DNA of 64,000 nucleotides from an uncultured Gammaproteobacteria bacterium (lineage in GTDB: Bacteria > Pseudomonadota > Gammaproteobacteria > Arenicellales > JAANXG01). The notes under the pieces were generated by a model. It was given only the letters and a program-made list of their open reading frames with translations. It had not been told where the DNA came from and searched no databases. The DNA lies in the NCBI GenBank assembly GCA_947258975.1, contig CAMYKK010000022.1, positions 29,895 through 93,894 on the forward strand. Reading direction: 5' to 3'. Below are positions 43,145 through 51,744 of the stretch, piece by piece. The first letter of the stretch is position 1; each line of letters begins with the position of its first letter. A program made the position numbers and the translations under genes.

Positions 43145-43681
43145 CTATCGTTGTACTTTCCGCTGCTTTGGGGATGAGCGCGCAGTCTTTCTAGCAGAGA
43201 GGGTGAACCAGTATTCTTCTTTTAGCTCATGAAAATAGTCAGCGTCGTCAATCAGAAGATTTGATGTCGTCCTAAGCACGGCGGCAATTTCCACCCGCAC
43301 ACCCTCAGATTTCAAGTGCCTGACCAGCTCGATAAAGTCTGAATCGCCGGACATAATGATGATCGTATCGACCTTGCTCGCGAGTTGCATCGCTTTGATG
43401 GTCAACGGGATGTCGGCGCTTTTGTGACAAGGCCGCACCGACCCGTGGTAATGGAAGTGCAGGCGTTCACGGAGTTTCGATGAAATTTGTTTACCTTCGC
43501 GGAAATACACCAGTCGATTTAGTCCCCGGTTGTCTAGCAACTTGGGTACCAGTTTGTCGAAATTGAGCATGGTATTGGAATCGCCGGTCTCTTCGTGGAT
43601 GCTGCGTTCAATGTTGTTGCCGTCCACCAGGATGGCGACGGACTGGCTGATATTGACGTCGTCCGAGTAGTGGTCATTCAT
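43145..43681 (-). CDS. NYN-domain (LabA/DUF88-like) protein
   Basis: A 178-residue single NYN domain. VAILVDGNNIERSI carries the first catalytic Asp, SADIPLTIKAMQLA the second, and DTIIIMSGDSDFIELVRHLK the GDSDF signature; RTTSNLLIDDADYFHEL closes the fold. It is expected to be a metal-dependent RNase-like protein. The C-terminal tail is basic. Unlike the NYN protein at 14173 it has no OST-HTH domain. Confidence 0.9.
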   Translation of the reverse strand: MNDHYSDDVNISQSVAILVDGNNIERSIHEETGDSNTMLNFDKLVPKLLDNRGLNRLVYFREGKQISSKLRERLHFHYHGSVRPCHKSADIPLTIKAMQLASKVDTIIIMSGDSDFIELVRHLKSEGVRVEIAAVLRTTSNLLIDDADYFHELKEEYWFTLSARKTARSSPKQRKVQR

Positions 43682-44017
43682 AGTTTTCGGATCCCATGTT
43701 CGTGATGGAACGATTGACAGCGCTTACCCTAACATCGCTAAGCGAGCAATCATACTCAGCGTGCGCGGCAGTTGAACAAACCGTTTGACGAATCACGTCC
43801 AATTGAATTGTAATTCGCAGATAGCGCAATTCACAACATGCCTGGACTGCGTTTTAGAACGACCATTCACCAAATACGGTTAGCGCTGAATCGAGATAGA
43901 ATTCACGGGACCGTCGCCGGGACGGCGGCCGGCAGCCGTTTCTAAACAAACGTTGCATTCAGCATCCTGCAACGGCTATCCGGTTCAAACGACTGGCACC
44001 TTACAGAGGAGACACAC
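43682..44017. other. Intergenic region before DsrC-like gene
   Basis: About 335 bp between divergent NYN and DsrC-like genes, AT-rich in part. CAGAGGAGAC (44004-44013) is the ribosome-binding site for the DsrC-like gene. No other feature is supported. Confidence 0.35.
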
Positions 44018-44383
44018 ATGACGGAATCAATGGATGACATCTTGCACCCCGGGGATGACGCGGGCCGGAATCCGGAATTTCCACACGCCCCCGATGGCTG
44101 GACCCTCGATGCCGCGATGCTCAGGGCGGGCGAAGATGGCCTAACGCCAAGCGATGATCTGTGGGAGGCGGTGCGGGCGCTACAGGAATATTTCGCGAAG
44201 AACGAGCACCACGTCAACGTGCGCGAGTTGCACGATGCGATGGATGAAAAATTCTACCAGAAAGGCGGCATAAAATTTCTCTACCGGCTGCTTCCCGGCG
44301 GACCGGTCGCCCAAGGCTGTAGGATTGCGGGACTTCATCCACCACCCGGCAGTAATGATCCCTCGTTTGGAAGCGTTCAATAG
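44018..44383 (+). CDS. DsrC/TusE-family protein with CysA replaced by Ser
   Basis: The 121-residue protein shows the DsrC/TusE fold: GWTLDAAMLRAGEDGLTPSD, the helix LWEAVRALQEYF, VRELHDAMDEKF, GIKFLYRLLPGGPVAQGCRIAGL. The inner cysteine CysB is present (C101), but the position 11 residues later, where the essential penultimate CysA normally sits, is Ser112 and is followed by nine extra residues (NDPSFGSVQ). This loses the redox pair used for persulfide carriage. It could be a regulatory paralog. Neighbours are a DUF2892 protein and a c-type heme protein. Confidence 0.88.
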   Translation: MTESMDDILHPGDDAGRNPEFPHAPDGWTLDAAMLRAGEDGLTPSDDLWEAVRALQEYFAKNEHHVNVRELHDAMDEKFYQKGGIKFLYRLLPGGPVAQGCRIAGLHPPPGSNDPSFGSVQ

Positions 44384-44675
44384 CGCTCGGTGCGGTTGCA
44401 TAACAAGTCTGCGCTCATGCGCGGAAGACGGTGACTCAGCATCGATGGATTCCGCGTTGGACAGAACAGGTCGATTTGATCTTGCAGTAGTTTTGGCGTG
44501 AACGGGTTGGCGATCGACCATCGTGCTGCTTGCAGGGGCCATGCTGGCGCCCTCCCTGGCCGGCAGCGGCACATAACCGGTTGGTACCTGGTTTTCTACT
44601 GCTCGGGGCCATTACTGATCAGCCGGTATCGTTGCGCAGTGACGGATTCGTTGGGTCGATGATAGCTAAGGGGGT
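44384..44675. other. Intergenic region with no supported gene
   Basis: About 290 bp between the DsrC-like gene and the next promoter. Short frames in both directions show no protein character. Confidence 0.35.
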
Positions 44676-44676
44676 G

Positions 44677-44705
44677 TTGACCGGGGATGGATAGAATATT
44701 AGAAT
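44677..44705 (+). promoter_or_regulatory. Candidate sigma-70 promoter for the DUF2892 gene
   Basis: TTGACC (44677-44682), a 17-bp spacer, then TAGAAT (44700-44705) in a very AT-rich tract that also holds TATAAT at 44705-44710. The gene start is 34 bp downstream of the -10, with AGAAGGA as ribosome-binding site. Confidence 0.5.
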
Positions 44706-44738
44706 ATAATATAATACTAATCAGAAGGAATCCTCATC

Positions 44739-44942
44739 ATGTCTATCGACCGCATCGTGCTCGCGTTTTCCGGCACAGTGATTTTACTCAGCGTCGCTTT
44801 GGCGCACTATCATCACCCCTATTGGCTGTGGGTGACTGTCTTTGTCGGTGTCAATCTTTTCCAGGCCGCGTTTACGGGATTTTGTCCGCTCGCGAAAATC
44901 CTGAAACACTTCGGAACCAGGCCCGGCGCCGCATTTAACTAG
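44739..44942 (+). CDS. DUF2892 / YgaP-transmembrane-like inner-membrane protein
   Basis: The 67-residue protein has two TM segments (about 6-20 and 29-46). [35 protein letters not shown] and the C-terminal PGAAFN match the DUF2892 family, which is also the membrane anchor of the YgaP rhodanese. Here no rhodanese domain is attached. A DUF3365 heme protein gene follows 20 bp downstream, so the two are probably co-transcribed. Confidence 0.88.
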   Translation: MSIDRIVLAFSGTVILLSVALAHYHHPYWLWVTVFVGVNLFQAAFTGFCPLAKILKHFGTRPGAAFN

Positions 44943-44962
44943 CAAAACCTTCGGAGATTATA

Positions 44963-45547
44963 ATGAAACCTTCATTCCAAGTGTTCACGTCCGGTTTATT
45001 GCTTGCGGTAATGAGTATCACATTTGCCGCCGGCGAGACTTCTATCGACGACCGCGTAAAGATGAGTCGTCAGACTGCCAAGCAATTCATGCAATCACTA
45101 AAGGGCGAACTGCAAGCGGCAATGAAGGCCGGTGGGCCGGTCAATGCGCTGGATGTGTGTCACACCAAGGCGATGGTGATCACCCAGCAGCACTCAGATG
45201 CCAAAGGTTGGCGCGTAGCCCGTACCAGCTTGAAGACCCGGAATCCCGCCAATGCACCGGATTCCTGGGAACGTTCCGTGCTAAACGAATTCGATGCGCG
45301 CCAAAAAGCAGGAGAGGCGCCGCAGACCATGGAGCATCACGAGGTGGTGGAGCAGGGTGGTACCAAGGTGTTTCGATGGATGAAGGCGATTCCCACGCAA
45401 GCGGTGTGCCTCAATTGCCATGGCGGTGATTCGGTAGCCCCGGCGGTCGACGCGAAGTTGAAACAGCTGTATCCAACGGACCAGGCCCGTGGATATGCGG
45501 TGGGAGATATTCGCGGCGCTTTCACGATCACCCAGCCCATAGACTGA
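44963..45547 (+). CDS. DUF3365 (Tll0287-like) c-type heme protein
   Basis: The 194-residue protein has a Sec signal peptide (cleavage near FAAGETS). The DUF3365 domain includes VNALDVCHTKAMVITQQHS and ends with the heme motif CLNCH (149-153), then GDSVAPAVDAKLKQLYPTDQ and YAVGDIRGAFTITQ. Tll0287-like domains bind heme in the periplasm and are proposed redox or gas sensors. It sits in a short operon after a DUF2892 gene, near the DsrC-like gene. Confidence 0.9.
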   Translation: MKPSFQVFTSGLLLAVMSITFAAGETSIDDRVKMSRQTAKQFMQSLKGELQAAMKAGGPVNALDVCHTKAMVITQQHSDAKGWRVARTSLKTRNPANAPDSWERSVLNEFDARQKAGEAPQTMEHHEVVEQGGTKVFRWMKAIPTQAVCLNCHGGDSVAPAVDAKLKQLYPTDQARGYAVGDIRGAFTITQPID

Positions 45548-45621
45548 GAAGCGCGGACGGTAAGTTTTGGGATCGGATTTGGGACTGTGACCCTAAGTGT
45601 TTATTCCGAAAAGGTGCAGCC

Positions 45622-46038
45622 ATGACACAACGGACCTTTGAGCTGCGTTTATCCAGTATTCATGAAACCCATGAGAACACGCTGATAAAGCTGGATGTAG
45701 AGGTGCTCGCTGACGGTGTGTGGGAGACGCTCGACTTGACCCTCAAGACCCGCGGGTTCTTGATTTTCGTTTATTCAGTGTTCATCTGTCAGCACATGTA
45801 TCTCCACAGCAATGCAACTGAGTTTGGTCTGGCGATCGATAGGGTGACCGGGAGGTGCAAGTTGACCACATCGGAAGACTGGTTTGTTCATGAAATTCAC
45901 ACAAGCTTCGATGTAGCTTTACGCTCTGGAACCGTCGCTACCGATGACGTTGCCTGTATTGTTGAACGAATGAAAAACTGTCCGGTATCGCGCAACTTAA
46001 AGGACACCGTCAAGCACACGCAGGTGCAGTTCGTATAG
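45622..46038 (+). CDS. OsmC-like family protein (tentative)
   Basis: The 138-residue product is soluble. The pattern DVEVLADGVWETLDLTLKTR, GFLIFVYSVFICQHMYLHSN and IVERMKNCPVSRNL matches short OsmC-like proteins, in which the C of CPVS is one of the peroxidase-type cysteines; a second Cys lies at about 53 in FICQH. Two Cys on OsmC-fold positions would permit hydroperoxide reduction, but I am unsure of the family. It is the next gene after the heme protein (74-bp gap). Confidence 0.6.
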   Translation: MTQRTFELRLSSIHETHENTLIKLDVEVLADGVWETLDLTLKTRGFLIFVYSVFICQHMYLHSNATEFGLAIDRVTGRCKLTTSEDWFVHEIHTSFDVALRSGTVATDDVACIVERMKNCPVSRNLKDTVKHTQVQFV

Positions 46039-46201
46039 TGCCGGGCGCCGTCTCTCCGCGGACCTCGATACGATGTTCTATCACTTGCAGCACACTCGTT
46101 GTACACTAAGCGGGAAAGATTCGGGACGCCCCGGCCGCGGGTAACGTCGATGTTTCTGAAAGAGTCCTAACCGCATCCATCCATCAGAGTGAGCGCCGCC
46201 C

Positions 46202-46510
46202 ATGTTTCAAGAATACGACGAGTCAGAAAGTTATGACAATGCCGCTCGCGAAGCCATTGATCTTGCCAACCGTTTAGCGGACAGTGACCAGGAGGCTGAC
46301 GTATGGGATATCGCCGATGGATTGCTCGCCGGGGCCGTACAGTACTGGCTCTACACGCGGCAACCCTGCGGTGATCCGAGATGTGAGGATTGCGAACCGA
46401 TCAATACCGCGGAAAAGCGGCTCGCCGAGCTTATTGGTTATACGCAGGAACTGGTCAAAGAGAGTGAGTATTATCACTCGCCTCACGATATCAACACTGG
46501 GACCGCGTAG
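46202..46510 (+). CDS. Conserved-looking hypothetical protein with Cys cluster
   Basis: The 102-residue acidic helical protein has the motif CGDPRCEDCE (about 56-65), which could bind a metal, preceded by VWDIADGLLAGAVQYWLYTR and followed by AEKRLAELIGYTQELVKE. It has no signal peptide. I do not recognise the family. It is on the same strand as the sulfur/heme cluster but 163 bp downstream. Confidence 0.6.
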   Translation: MFQEYDESESYDNAAREAIDLANRLADSDQEADVWDIADGLLAGAVQYWLYTRQPCGDPRCEDCEPINTAEKRLAELIGYTQELVKESEYYHSPHDINTGTA

Positions 46511-46521
46511 TTAACCCGTGG

Positions 46522-46560
46522 ATTGCCCCTGGGATCCCGGATGATGGTGAAGGGATCGGG
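46522..46560 (+). repeat. Dispersed repeat copy (ATGATGGTGAAGGGATCGGG family)
   Basis: The core GGATGATGGTGAAGGGATC plus GGG appears just 12 bp after the preceding stop codon and is close to the copy at 56691-56730. Confidence 0.6.
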
Positions 46561-46715
46561 AATTGGACACCGCGCCGGAGTGACATACATGGACGTGGCT
46601 GTGGGTTGAGTGTCGCGTGTGTGGCGGTGTCCCGCACCGAGCCGGAGCGCTTTCGCGCAATCGTAATGTACGGGTTGAGACGCGAACATCACGGATTTCG
46701 CGCTTCGTACTTGAG

Positions 46716-47756
46716 TTATTTCGTATGTAACTCAATCACGTCACGATCGTCGACAATGTGATCGGAACCTACTTGCTGCCCGTCAAATTGCCCGCTGCCC
46801 CATATGCGGGCAAATTTGAACTTTTCCGCCATTTCTTTGTGTACCAAACGGGCCACGTCGCGCACGGTGTCGCCGCGATAAACGGTAAACGGCCGGCCGA
46901 CGTCGGGCTCTTTGCCCGGAGCCTTGGTGTAAACGCGCACGATTTGCAGTCCCTTGAACAGCGCCGGGCCAATCCGTTCGAGGCCGGCGCCGGTCTCAAT
47001 GGAGGTGGCTATGGCAGGGAAGCGCACTTCCAGTAGTTCCTCCAACACCTTCACTTCGTCTGGATCGGGATTGAGATCGCACTTATTGGCGACCAGTAGC
47101 GTTGGTAAGATCACTTGGAACGGATCCGCCAATTCATCATCGGTCTCCGGCCGATCAGGAACCACATCGCCGCCATTAAGTCCGGGCCATTGTTCCGCGA
47201 GGATTATCTTTTTTTCAGCGAGGCGCCGGCGGATAGCCTGGACGTGGTCCATACAGTTCGGATCATTGATATCGACGATCAGTAGCGTCGCACCGGCGGT
47301 CTGTAACGCGTTGGCCATCCAAGGTTCCATGAATTCGTCCGACACCGGTGGGAGATCGACCAATTGAAAGTGCATGTCTTCAAATGCCAGCATGCCCGGT
47401 ACCGGCAGTTTGGTGGAGTAGGGATATGGCCCGACCGCGGTGTGGGATCCGGTCAATTTGGCGTGCAAGCTCGATTTGCCGGCGTTGGGTGGACCCACCA
47501 GCGCGATCTGTGCCGCACCCTCTGGACGCACGGTGTAGCTTGGGCCTTTGCGGCCAGCCCCCTTCTTAGGCCCGGTTAGTTCCTCGGTGAGTTGCTTTAT
47601 GCGGGTCTTGATGTCCGCTTGAAGATGTTCGGTTCCTTTGTGCTTGGGTATAGTACGTAACATCTCCTTGAGGCACGCCAAGCGTTCTCGCGGTTCCTGG
47701 GCCTGACGAAAAGCCTGTTCGGCTTTCTTGTATTCAGCGGTGACATTTGTCGGCAT
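46716..47756 (-). CDS. DRG/Obg-type GTPase with TGS domain
   Basis: The 346-residue protein has an N-terminal helical region (about 1-65), then a GTPase domain: G1 GPPNAGKSSL, YPYSTKLPVPGM, G3 DLPPVSDEF, G4 VANKCDL, and a C-terminal TGS domain (about 275-345; RPFTVYRGDTVRDVARLVHK). The order helix-G-TGS is that of the DRG subfamily, known best from archaea and eukaryotes and rarer in bacteria. A role on ribosomes or RNA is probable. It is a single-gene unit. Confidence 0.87.
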   Translation of the reverse strand: MPTNVTAEYKKAEQAFRQAQEPRERLACLKEMLRTIPKHKGTEHLQADIKTRIKQLTEELTGPKKGAGRKGPSYTVRPEGAAQIALVGPPNAGKSSLHAKLTGSHTAVGPYPYSTKLPVPGMLAFEDMHFQLVDLPPVSDEFMEPWMANALQTAGATLLIVDINDPNCMDHVQAIRRRLAEKKIILAEQWPGLNGGDVVPDRPETDDELADPFQVILPTLLVANKCDLNPDPDEVKVLEELLEVRFPAIATSIETGAGLERIGPALFKGLQIVRVYTKAPGKEPDVGRPFTVYRGDTVRDVARLVHKEMAEKFKFARIWGSGQFDGQQVGSDHIVDDRDVIELHTK

Positions 47757-47976
47757 GGATATTGAAATGTGTTACTACAGGTGGATGATGAATACAAGCG
47801 TTAACCCGGTGTCAATTATTCATGAGCGGTAGCGCACTATCGGAAGTGGTCACCGCAGGTGTTCCATTACCGATAATCGGAGACAGACCCGAATGGCACT
47901 TACGTAAGGGAATACGGCACGCTGAACCGAGTGACAATTCCCGGGACGCGCCGTCAATACATCCATGTAGGCTCGA

Positions 47977-47996
47977 CGCCAGCATCCATGCTGGCG
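47977..47996. repeat. Perfect palindrome CGCCAGCAT-CC-ATGCTGGCG
   Basis: This is a 9-bp stem with a 2-nt loop in intergenic DNA, preceded by TCCATGTAGGCTCGA. The wording resembles a widespread intergenic repeat of Proteobacteria (from memory). Confidence 0.6.
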
Positions 47997-48064
47997 ACGG
48001 TCCAGGAAATTCTCCCTCAATTCAGCACTTTTTGGCCTCTGTCAGGCTTAAGTAAGTGCCAGTC

Positions 48065-48107
48065 GGGGCAGATCCCAATTTAATTTACTAAATCGGGATC
48101 TGTCCCC
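48065..48107. repeat. GGGGCAGATCCC / GGGATCTGTCCCC hairpin element
   Basis: Left arm 48065-48076, right arm 48095-48107, with one bulged base, flanked on the right by AACTACT. It belongs to the same family as 49414-49451. Confidence 0.6.
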
Positions 48108-48230
48108 AACTACTCAAACTCGTTTAATGGGGAATTTGTTAGGCTTCATAGGAAGACTTGAAAAGTCCTACGTGCCGGGCGCATGCTGATGCCTGTTAAC
48201 CCTGTGTCGGGAGGAGGAGAATCGTAGCTT

Positions 48231-49388
48231 ATGGCGCTCCCCGATTACCGTGATGGCAGTATTGTCAATCTAATGAGTTCCATCATTCAGGCCGCTGATG
48301 GAGTCGCGCCGCAATATCCGGCGCTTACTCACCTCGATGCTCTGGATTTGCGCGAGCACAGAAATATGCTTCTGTTGGTGCTTGATGGGCTCGGTTATGA
48401 ATTTCTGATGCAGCGCGATGCCGGGGTTCTGCGCCGGCATCTCGAAGGGAAATTGACCTCAGTGTTCCCGTCAACCACAGCAGCTGCGATCACCACGTAT
48501 TTGACGGGAGATGCCCCGCAGCAACATGCTGTTACCGGTTGGTTCATGTATTTCCGCGAGTTGGGCGCGGTCATGACGGTACTGCGTGGATCGCCCCGAT
48601 TCGGCGGCGTGGATTTCAGTCACAGCGGTATCGACGCCCAGCGGTTGTTCGGTCATATACCGATTTGCAACCGCTTGAGCGTGCCCACCTATATGGTGAC
48701 ACCGCGGGACATCGCAGACTCGGACTTCAATATAGCGCACAAAGGCAGCGCCGAGGTGCATAGCTATGCGTCATTGTCGCAAATGTTCGCAGCGACAGCG
48801 ACGATCATACGGTCTCGTGCAAAGCGTAAATTCATCTACTGTTACTGGCCGGGTCTAGATCACGTTGGACATAGTTACGGCATCGACAGCCCCCGGGCCT
48901 TGGCGCATTACCAAGAGGTCGATGCCGCCTGTGGTGAATTTCTCGAGAGCATCCGGGGTAGCGGCACCATGATGTTGGTGACCGCCGATCACGGTATGAT
49001 CGATGTGCCCGATGCTGACAACATCGAATTGGACGATCATCCTGATCTAGCGGAAACCCTTGCCTTACCCTTGTGCGGCGAACGGCGGGTCGCCTATTGT
49101 TATGTTAGGCCCGGCCGGCGTGACGCGTTTGAACAATACGTGACCGGGAACTTAGGGGAGAGCGTGGAACTTCTGGCGAGCAGCGATCTGATTGATAACG
49201 GATACTTCGGGTTCGGCGACCCACATCCACGGCTTCGTGACCGGATTGGAGACTATACCCTGATCATGAAACAGAGGTTTGTGATCAAGGACTGGCTGCC
49301 GGGAGAAGCCCGCCATAGGCAAATCGGCGTGCACGGCGGTACCAGTGACGCGGAGATGTACGTGCCATTGATCGTGGCGACGGCATGA
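48231..49388 (+). CDS. Alkaline phosphatase-superfamily enzyme (type I phosphodiesterase/nucleotide pyrophosphatase-like)
   Basis: The 385-residue protein has LLLVLDGLGYEFLM (first metal Asp), SVFPSTTAAAITTYLTGDAP (Thr nucleophile), GLDHVGHSYG, TADHGMID and GVHGGTSDAEMYVPLI, the metal ligands of the NPP/phosphopentomutase-like superfamily. There is no signal peptide, so it appears cytosolic. Substrate could be a phosphodiester or nucleotide. A long purine-rich Shine-Dalgarno precedes ATG 48231. It is a single gene between two copies of a hairpin repeat. Confidence 0.88.
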   Translation: MALPDYRDGSIVNLMSSIIQAADGVAPQYPALTHLDALDLREHRNMLLLVLDGLGYEFLMQRDAGVLRRHLEGKLTSVFPSTTAAAITTYLTGDAPQQHAVTGWFMYFRELGAVMTVLRGSPRFGGVDFSHSGIDAQRLFGHIPICNRLSVPTYMVTPRDIADSDFNIAHKGSAEVHSYASLSQMFAATATIIRSRAKRKFIYCYWPGLDHVGHSYGIDSPRALAHYQEVDAACGEFLESIRGSGTMMLVTADHGMIDVPDADNIELDDHPDLAETLALPLCGERRVAYCYVRPGRRDAFEQYVTGNLGESVELLASSDLIDNGYFGFGDPHPRLRDRIGDYTLIMKQRFVIKDWLPGEARHRQIGVHGGTSDAEMYVPLIVATA

Positions 49389-49413
49389 ATTAAACGAGAG
49401 GCAATAGGGAACG

Positions 49414-49451
49414 GGGGTCAGACCCAATTTGTTTAATTGGGGTCTGACCCC
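49414..49451. repeat. GGGGTCAGACCCAATT hairpin element
   Basis: Left arm 49414-49429, loop TGTTT, right arm AATTGGGGTCTGACCCC (49435-49451), with one extra G. It is flanked by AACTACT as in the copies at 48065 and 15009. It sits between convergent genes and could act as a terminator. Confidence 0.65.
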
Positions 49452-49473
49452 AACTACTCCGGACGCTAATTAA

Positions 49474-50238
49474 TTAGTCACTTTTCCTTGTGTCAGCGAT
49501 GCCCTTGATCATGCTCAGCATTTCGATGGGAAATGGAAAGAAGATCGTCTGGTTCTGCTCGTGGGACATATCGATCATGGTCTGTAAGTAGCGCAGCGTG
49601 ATGGCGTGCGGTTCGTGACGTAACACCCCCGCGGCTTCGGTCAATTTGTATGACGCCTGCAGTTCACCTTCGGCGCTGATTATTTTTGCGCGCCGCATCC
49701 GTTCCGCCTCCGCCTGCTTGGCGATGGCGCGGATCATGCTCTCATCGAGATCTACGTGTTTGATCTCGACATTAGCCACCTTGATTCCCCAGGCGTCGGT
49801 TTGTTTATCCAGAATCACTTGAATATCCGAATTGAGCTTCTCCCGTTCCGACAACATCTCGTCCAGTTCGTGTTGACCCAGTACTGACCGCAAGGTGGTC
49901 TGGGCCAGTTGACTGGTGGCTACGTGAAATTGTTCGACCTGGATGACCGCTCGCTCCGGATCGACCACCCGGTAGTAGACCACGGCATTGACCTTGACCG
50001 AGACGTTATCGCGCGAGATGACGTCCTGGGTCGGTACGTCCAACACCCGGGTGCGCAAATCGATACGCACCATTTGCTGAATTGGAGGGACGACGATGAT
50101 GAGCCCAGGTCCCTTGACCTTCTGAAAACGTCCCAGAAAAAAGATTACGCCACGTTCGTATTCTCGCAAAACCTTGATGACAAAGAAGACGATAACAACA
50201 AGGGCGGCCAGAATCGCGACAATATATATACTCATCAT
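49474..50238 (-). CDS. Slipin (stomatin/SPFH family)
   Basis: The 254-residue protein has an N-terminal membrane hairpin or TM (about 3-25), [14 protein letters not shown], and an SPFH domain (about 30-190) with [38 protein letters not shown] and [17 protein letters not shown]. Slipins form oligomers organising membrane microdomains. Its partner gene, nfeD, ends immediately before it with no gap, the classic slipin-NfeD pair. Protease NfeD is known to cleave the slipin C-terminus in archaeal relatives. Confidence 0.95.
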   Translation of the reverse strand: MMSIYIVAILAALVVIVFFVIKVLREYERGVIFFLGRFQKVKGPGLIIVVPPIQQMVRIDLRTRVLDVPTQDVISRDNVSVKVNAVVYYRVVDPERAVIQVEQFHVATSQLAQTTLRSVLGQHELDEMLSEREKLNSDIQVILDKQTDAWGIKVANVEIKHVDLDESMIRAIAKQAEAERMRRAKIISAEGELQASYKLTEAAGVLRHEPHAITLRYLQTMIDMSHEQNQTIFFPFPIEMLSMIKGIADTRKSD

Positions 50239-51663
50239 TTACTCCTCATTCGCTAGCGGTTCCACCAACAGGATCAGTCCTTGCATATCAACTACTTTCA
50301 CTTGCTGTCCGTGATCGACGGGGCCCGTGCTATGTGCTTCCCATAATTCTCCGTGGACACGGATTTGACCGATATTGTCGAAGCCGGCGGTAGCCTCGCC
50401 CACGCTGCCGATCATTTGTTCCTTGCCGCTTACCACCGGTTTGTGGCGTTGTTTGATTGCCAGGGAAACAAGGGCGACCACGAACAAGGTGGTGAAGATC
50501 GCAACAAAAATGATCAACGGCATGGATATTCGAAACGCCTCGATCTCGGTATCGATGAGAATCATTGAGCCGATCACGAACGCGACCGCGCCCCCGATCC
50601 CCAGAATCCCGAAACTCGGCGCGAACAGCTCGGCGACCATGAGTGCGATGCCGAGCAGTATCAAAGCGACGCCCGCGTAATCCACCGGCAGCACATGAAA
50701 CGCATACAAAGCCAACAGGATACAGATGCCTCCTACGACTCCCGGGAAGATACTTCCCGGATTGGACAGTTCAAAGAACAAGCCGTAGATCCCCAGCAAC
50801 ATGAGGATATACGCGACGTTGGGATTGGTGATGATGGCAAGCAGCCGGTTACGCCAGTCAGGCTCCAGGATGTCAATCTTCAAATCGGTGGTTTGCAGCT
50901 TGACCTTCTTGTCGTCGATGACAACCTCGCGCCCATCCAACTGCGTCAACAGGTCGTCTATATCCTTTGCGATGAGGTCAATCACACCTTCATCGAGAGC
51001 ATCCTCGGCGGTCAGGCTGACGCCTTCGCGCACCGCCTTTTCCGCCCACTCGGCGTTACGTCCGTATAGTTTGGCGAGCCCACGGATGTAGGCCACTGCG
51101 TCGTTGATGATCTTGCGTTCCATGGCGCCACCCGCCGTGGCGTCGTCTTGTTTTTCTTCGTCTTTCTTTGCTTTGTCCTTTGACTCCGGCGGCTTCGGTG
51201 TCCCCAGTCCACCGGGGGTGAGTTTGACCGGCGTGGCGGCCCCGAGATTGGTGGCCGGGGCCATGGCCGCTACATGACTCGCATACATCATGTAAGTCCC
51301 CGCGCTGGCGGCCCGCGAACCCGCCGGCGATACATAGGAGACCACTGGGACGGGACTCGCGAGGATGTGTTTGATAATCTCGCGCATCGAGGTGTCGAGT
51401 CCGCCTGGTGTGTTTATGCGAATGATCAACACCCGGGCATTGGCTTCCTCGGCCTTACGCATTCCGCGAACTAAAAAATCACTTGTAGCTGGGCCGATGA
51501 TGCCGTCGAGCTCGAGCAACAACACGCGACCTTCATCGGCCTTGAGCGTTACCGCCGATAACAACGCAAGCGACAACGCACCAATGACCCATGCCGCGCG
51601 GACGCCGCGTTCGTAGCCCGACTGATTATTGAACTTCACAACACTCTTATTGTACTTCGTCAT
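50239..51663 (-). CDS. NfeD-family membrane protease (NfeD1b type)
   Basis: ATG 51663 gives a 474-residue protein; an earlier ATG at 51717 adds 18 residues. TM near 18-38. Then a ClpP-class serine protease domain: LELDGIIGPATSDFLVRGM, RINTPGGL, catalytic Ser in SRAASAGTYMMYASHVAAMA and Lys in the RKIINDAVAYIRGL region. After a linker come about four TMs (about 290-400) and a C-terminal OB-fold NfeD domain (GEATAGFDNIGQIRVHGELW). It co-operates with the adjacent slipin. Confidence 0.95.
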   Translation of the reverse strand: MTKYNKSVVKFNNQSGYERGVRAAWVIGALSLALLSAVTLKADEGRVLLLELDGIIGPATSDFLVRGMRKAEEANARVLIIRINTPGGLDTSMREIIKHILASPVPVVSYVSPAGSRAASAGTYMMYASHVAAMAPATNLGAATPVKLTPGGLGTPKPPESKDKAKKDEEKQDDATAGGAMERKIINDAVAYIRGLAKLYGRNAEWAEKAVREGVSLTAEDALDEGVIDLIAKDIDDLLTQLDGREVVIDDKKVKLQTTDLKIDILEPDWRNRLLAIITNPNVAYILMLLGIYGLFFELSNPGSIFPGVVGGICILLALYAFHVLPVDYAGVALILLGIALMVAELFAPSFGILGIGGAVAFVIGSMILIDTEIEAFRISMPLIIFVAIFTTLFVVALVSLAIKQRHKPVVSGKEQMIGSVGEATAGFDNIGQIRVHGELWEAHSTGPVDHGQQVKVVDMQGLILLVEPLANEE

Positions 51664-51744
51664 GGTGGGTCGGTGATGACTTTTTTGGGTTTGGGAACCT
51701 GTGGCCGGATCGTCCACAAAATCGTCATCGACTGTTGTTTGTGA

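Larger units (their letters stand above)
47757..48230. other. Repeat-bearing intergenic region
   Basis: About 470 bp between divergent DRG-type and phosphatase-superfamily genes. It contains a perfect palindrome (47977-47996) and a hairpin element (48065-48107). No gene is supported. GGGAGGAGGAG (48209-48219) is the ribosome-binding site of the next gene. Confidence 0.5.

Noticed and set aside
47822..48055. 77-codon + frame in the DRG/phosphatase gap
   Set aside because: It runs through a perfect palindrome of a dispersed repeat and has no protein-like pattern.
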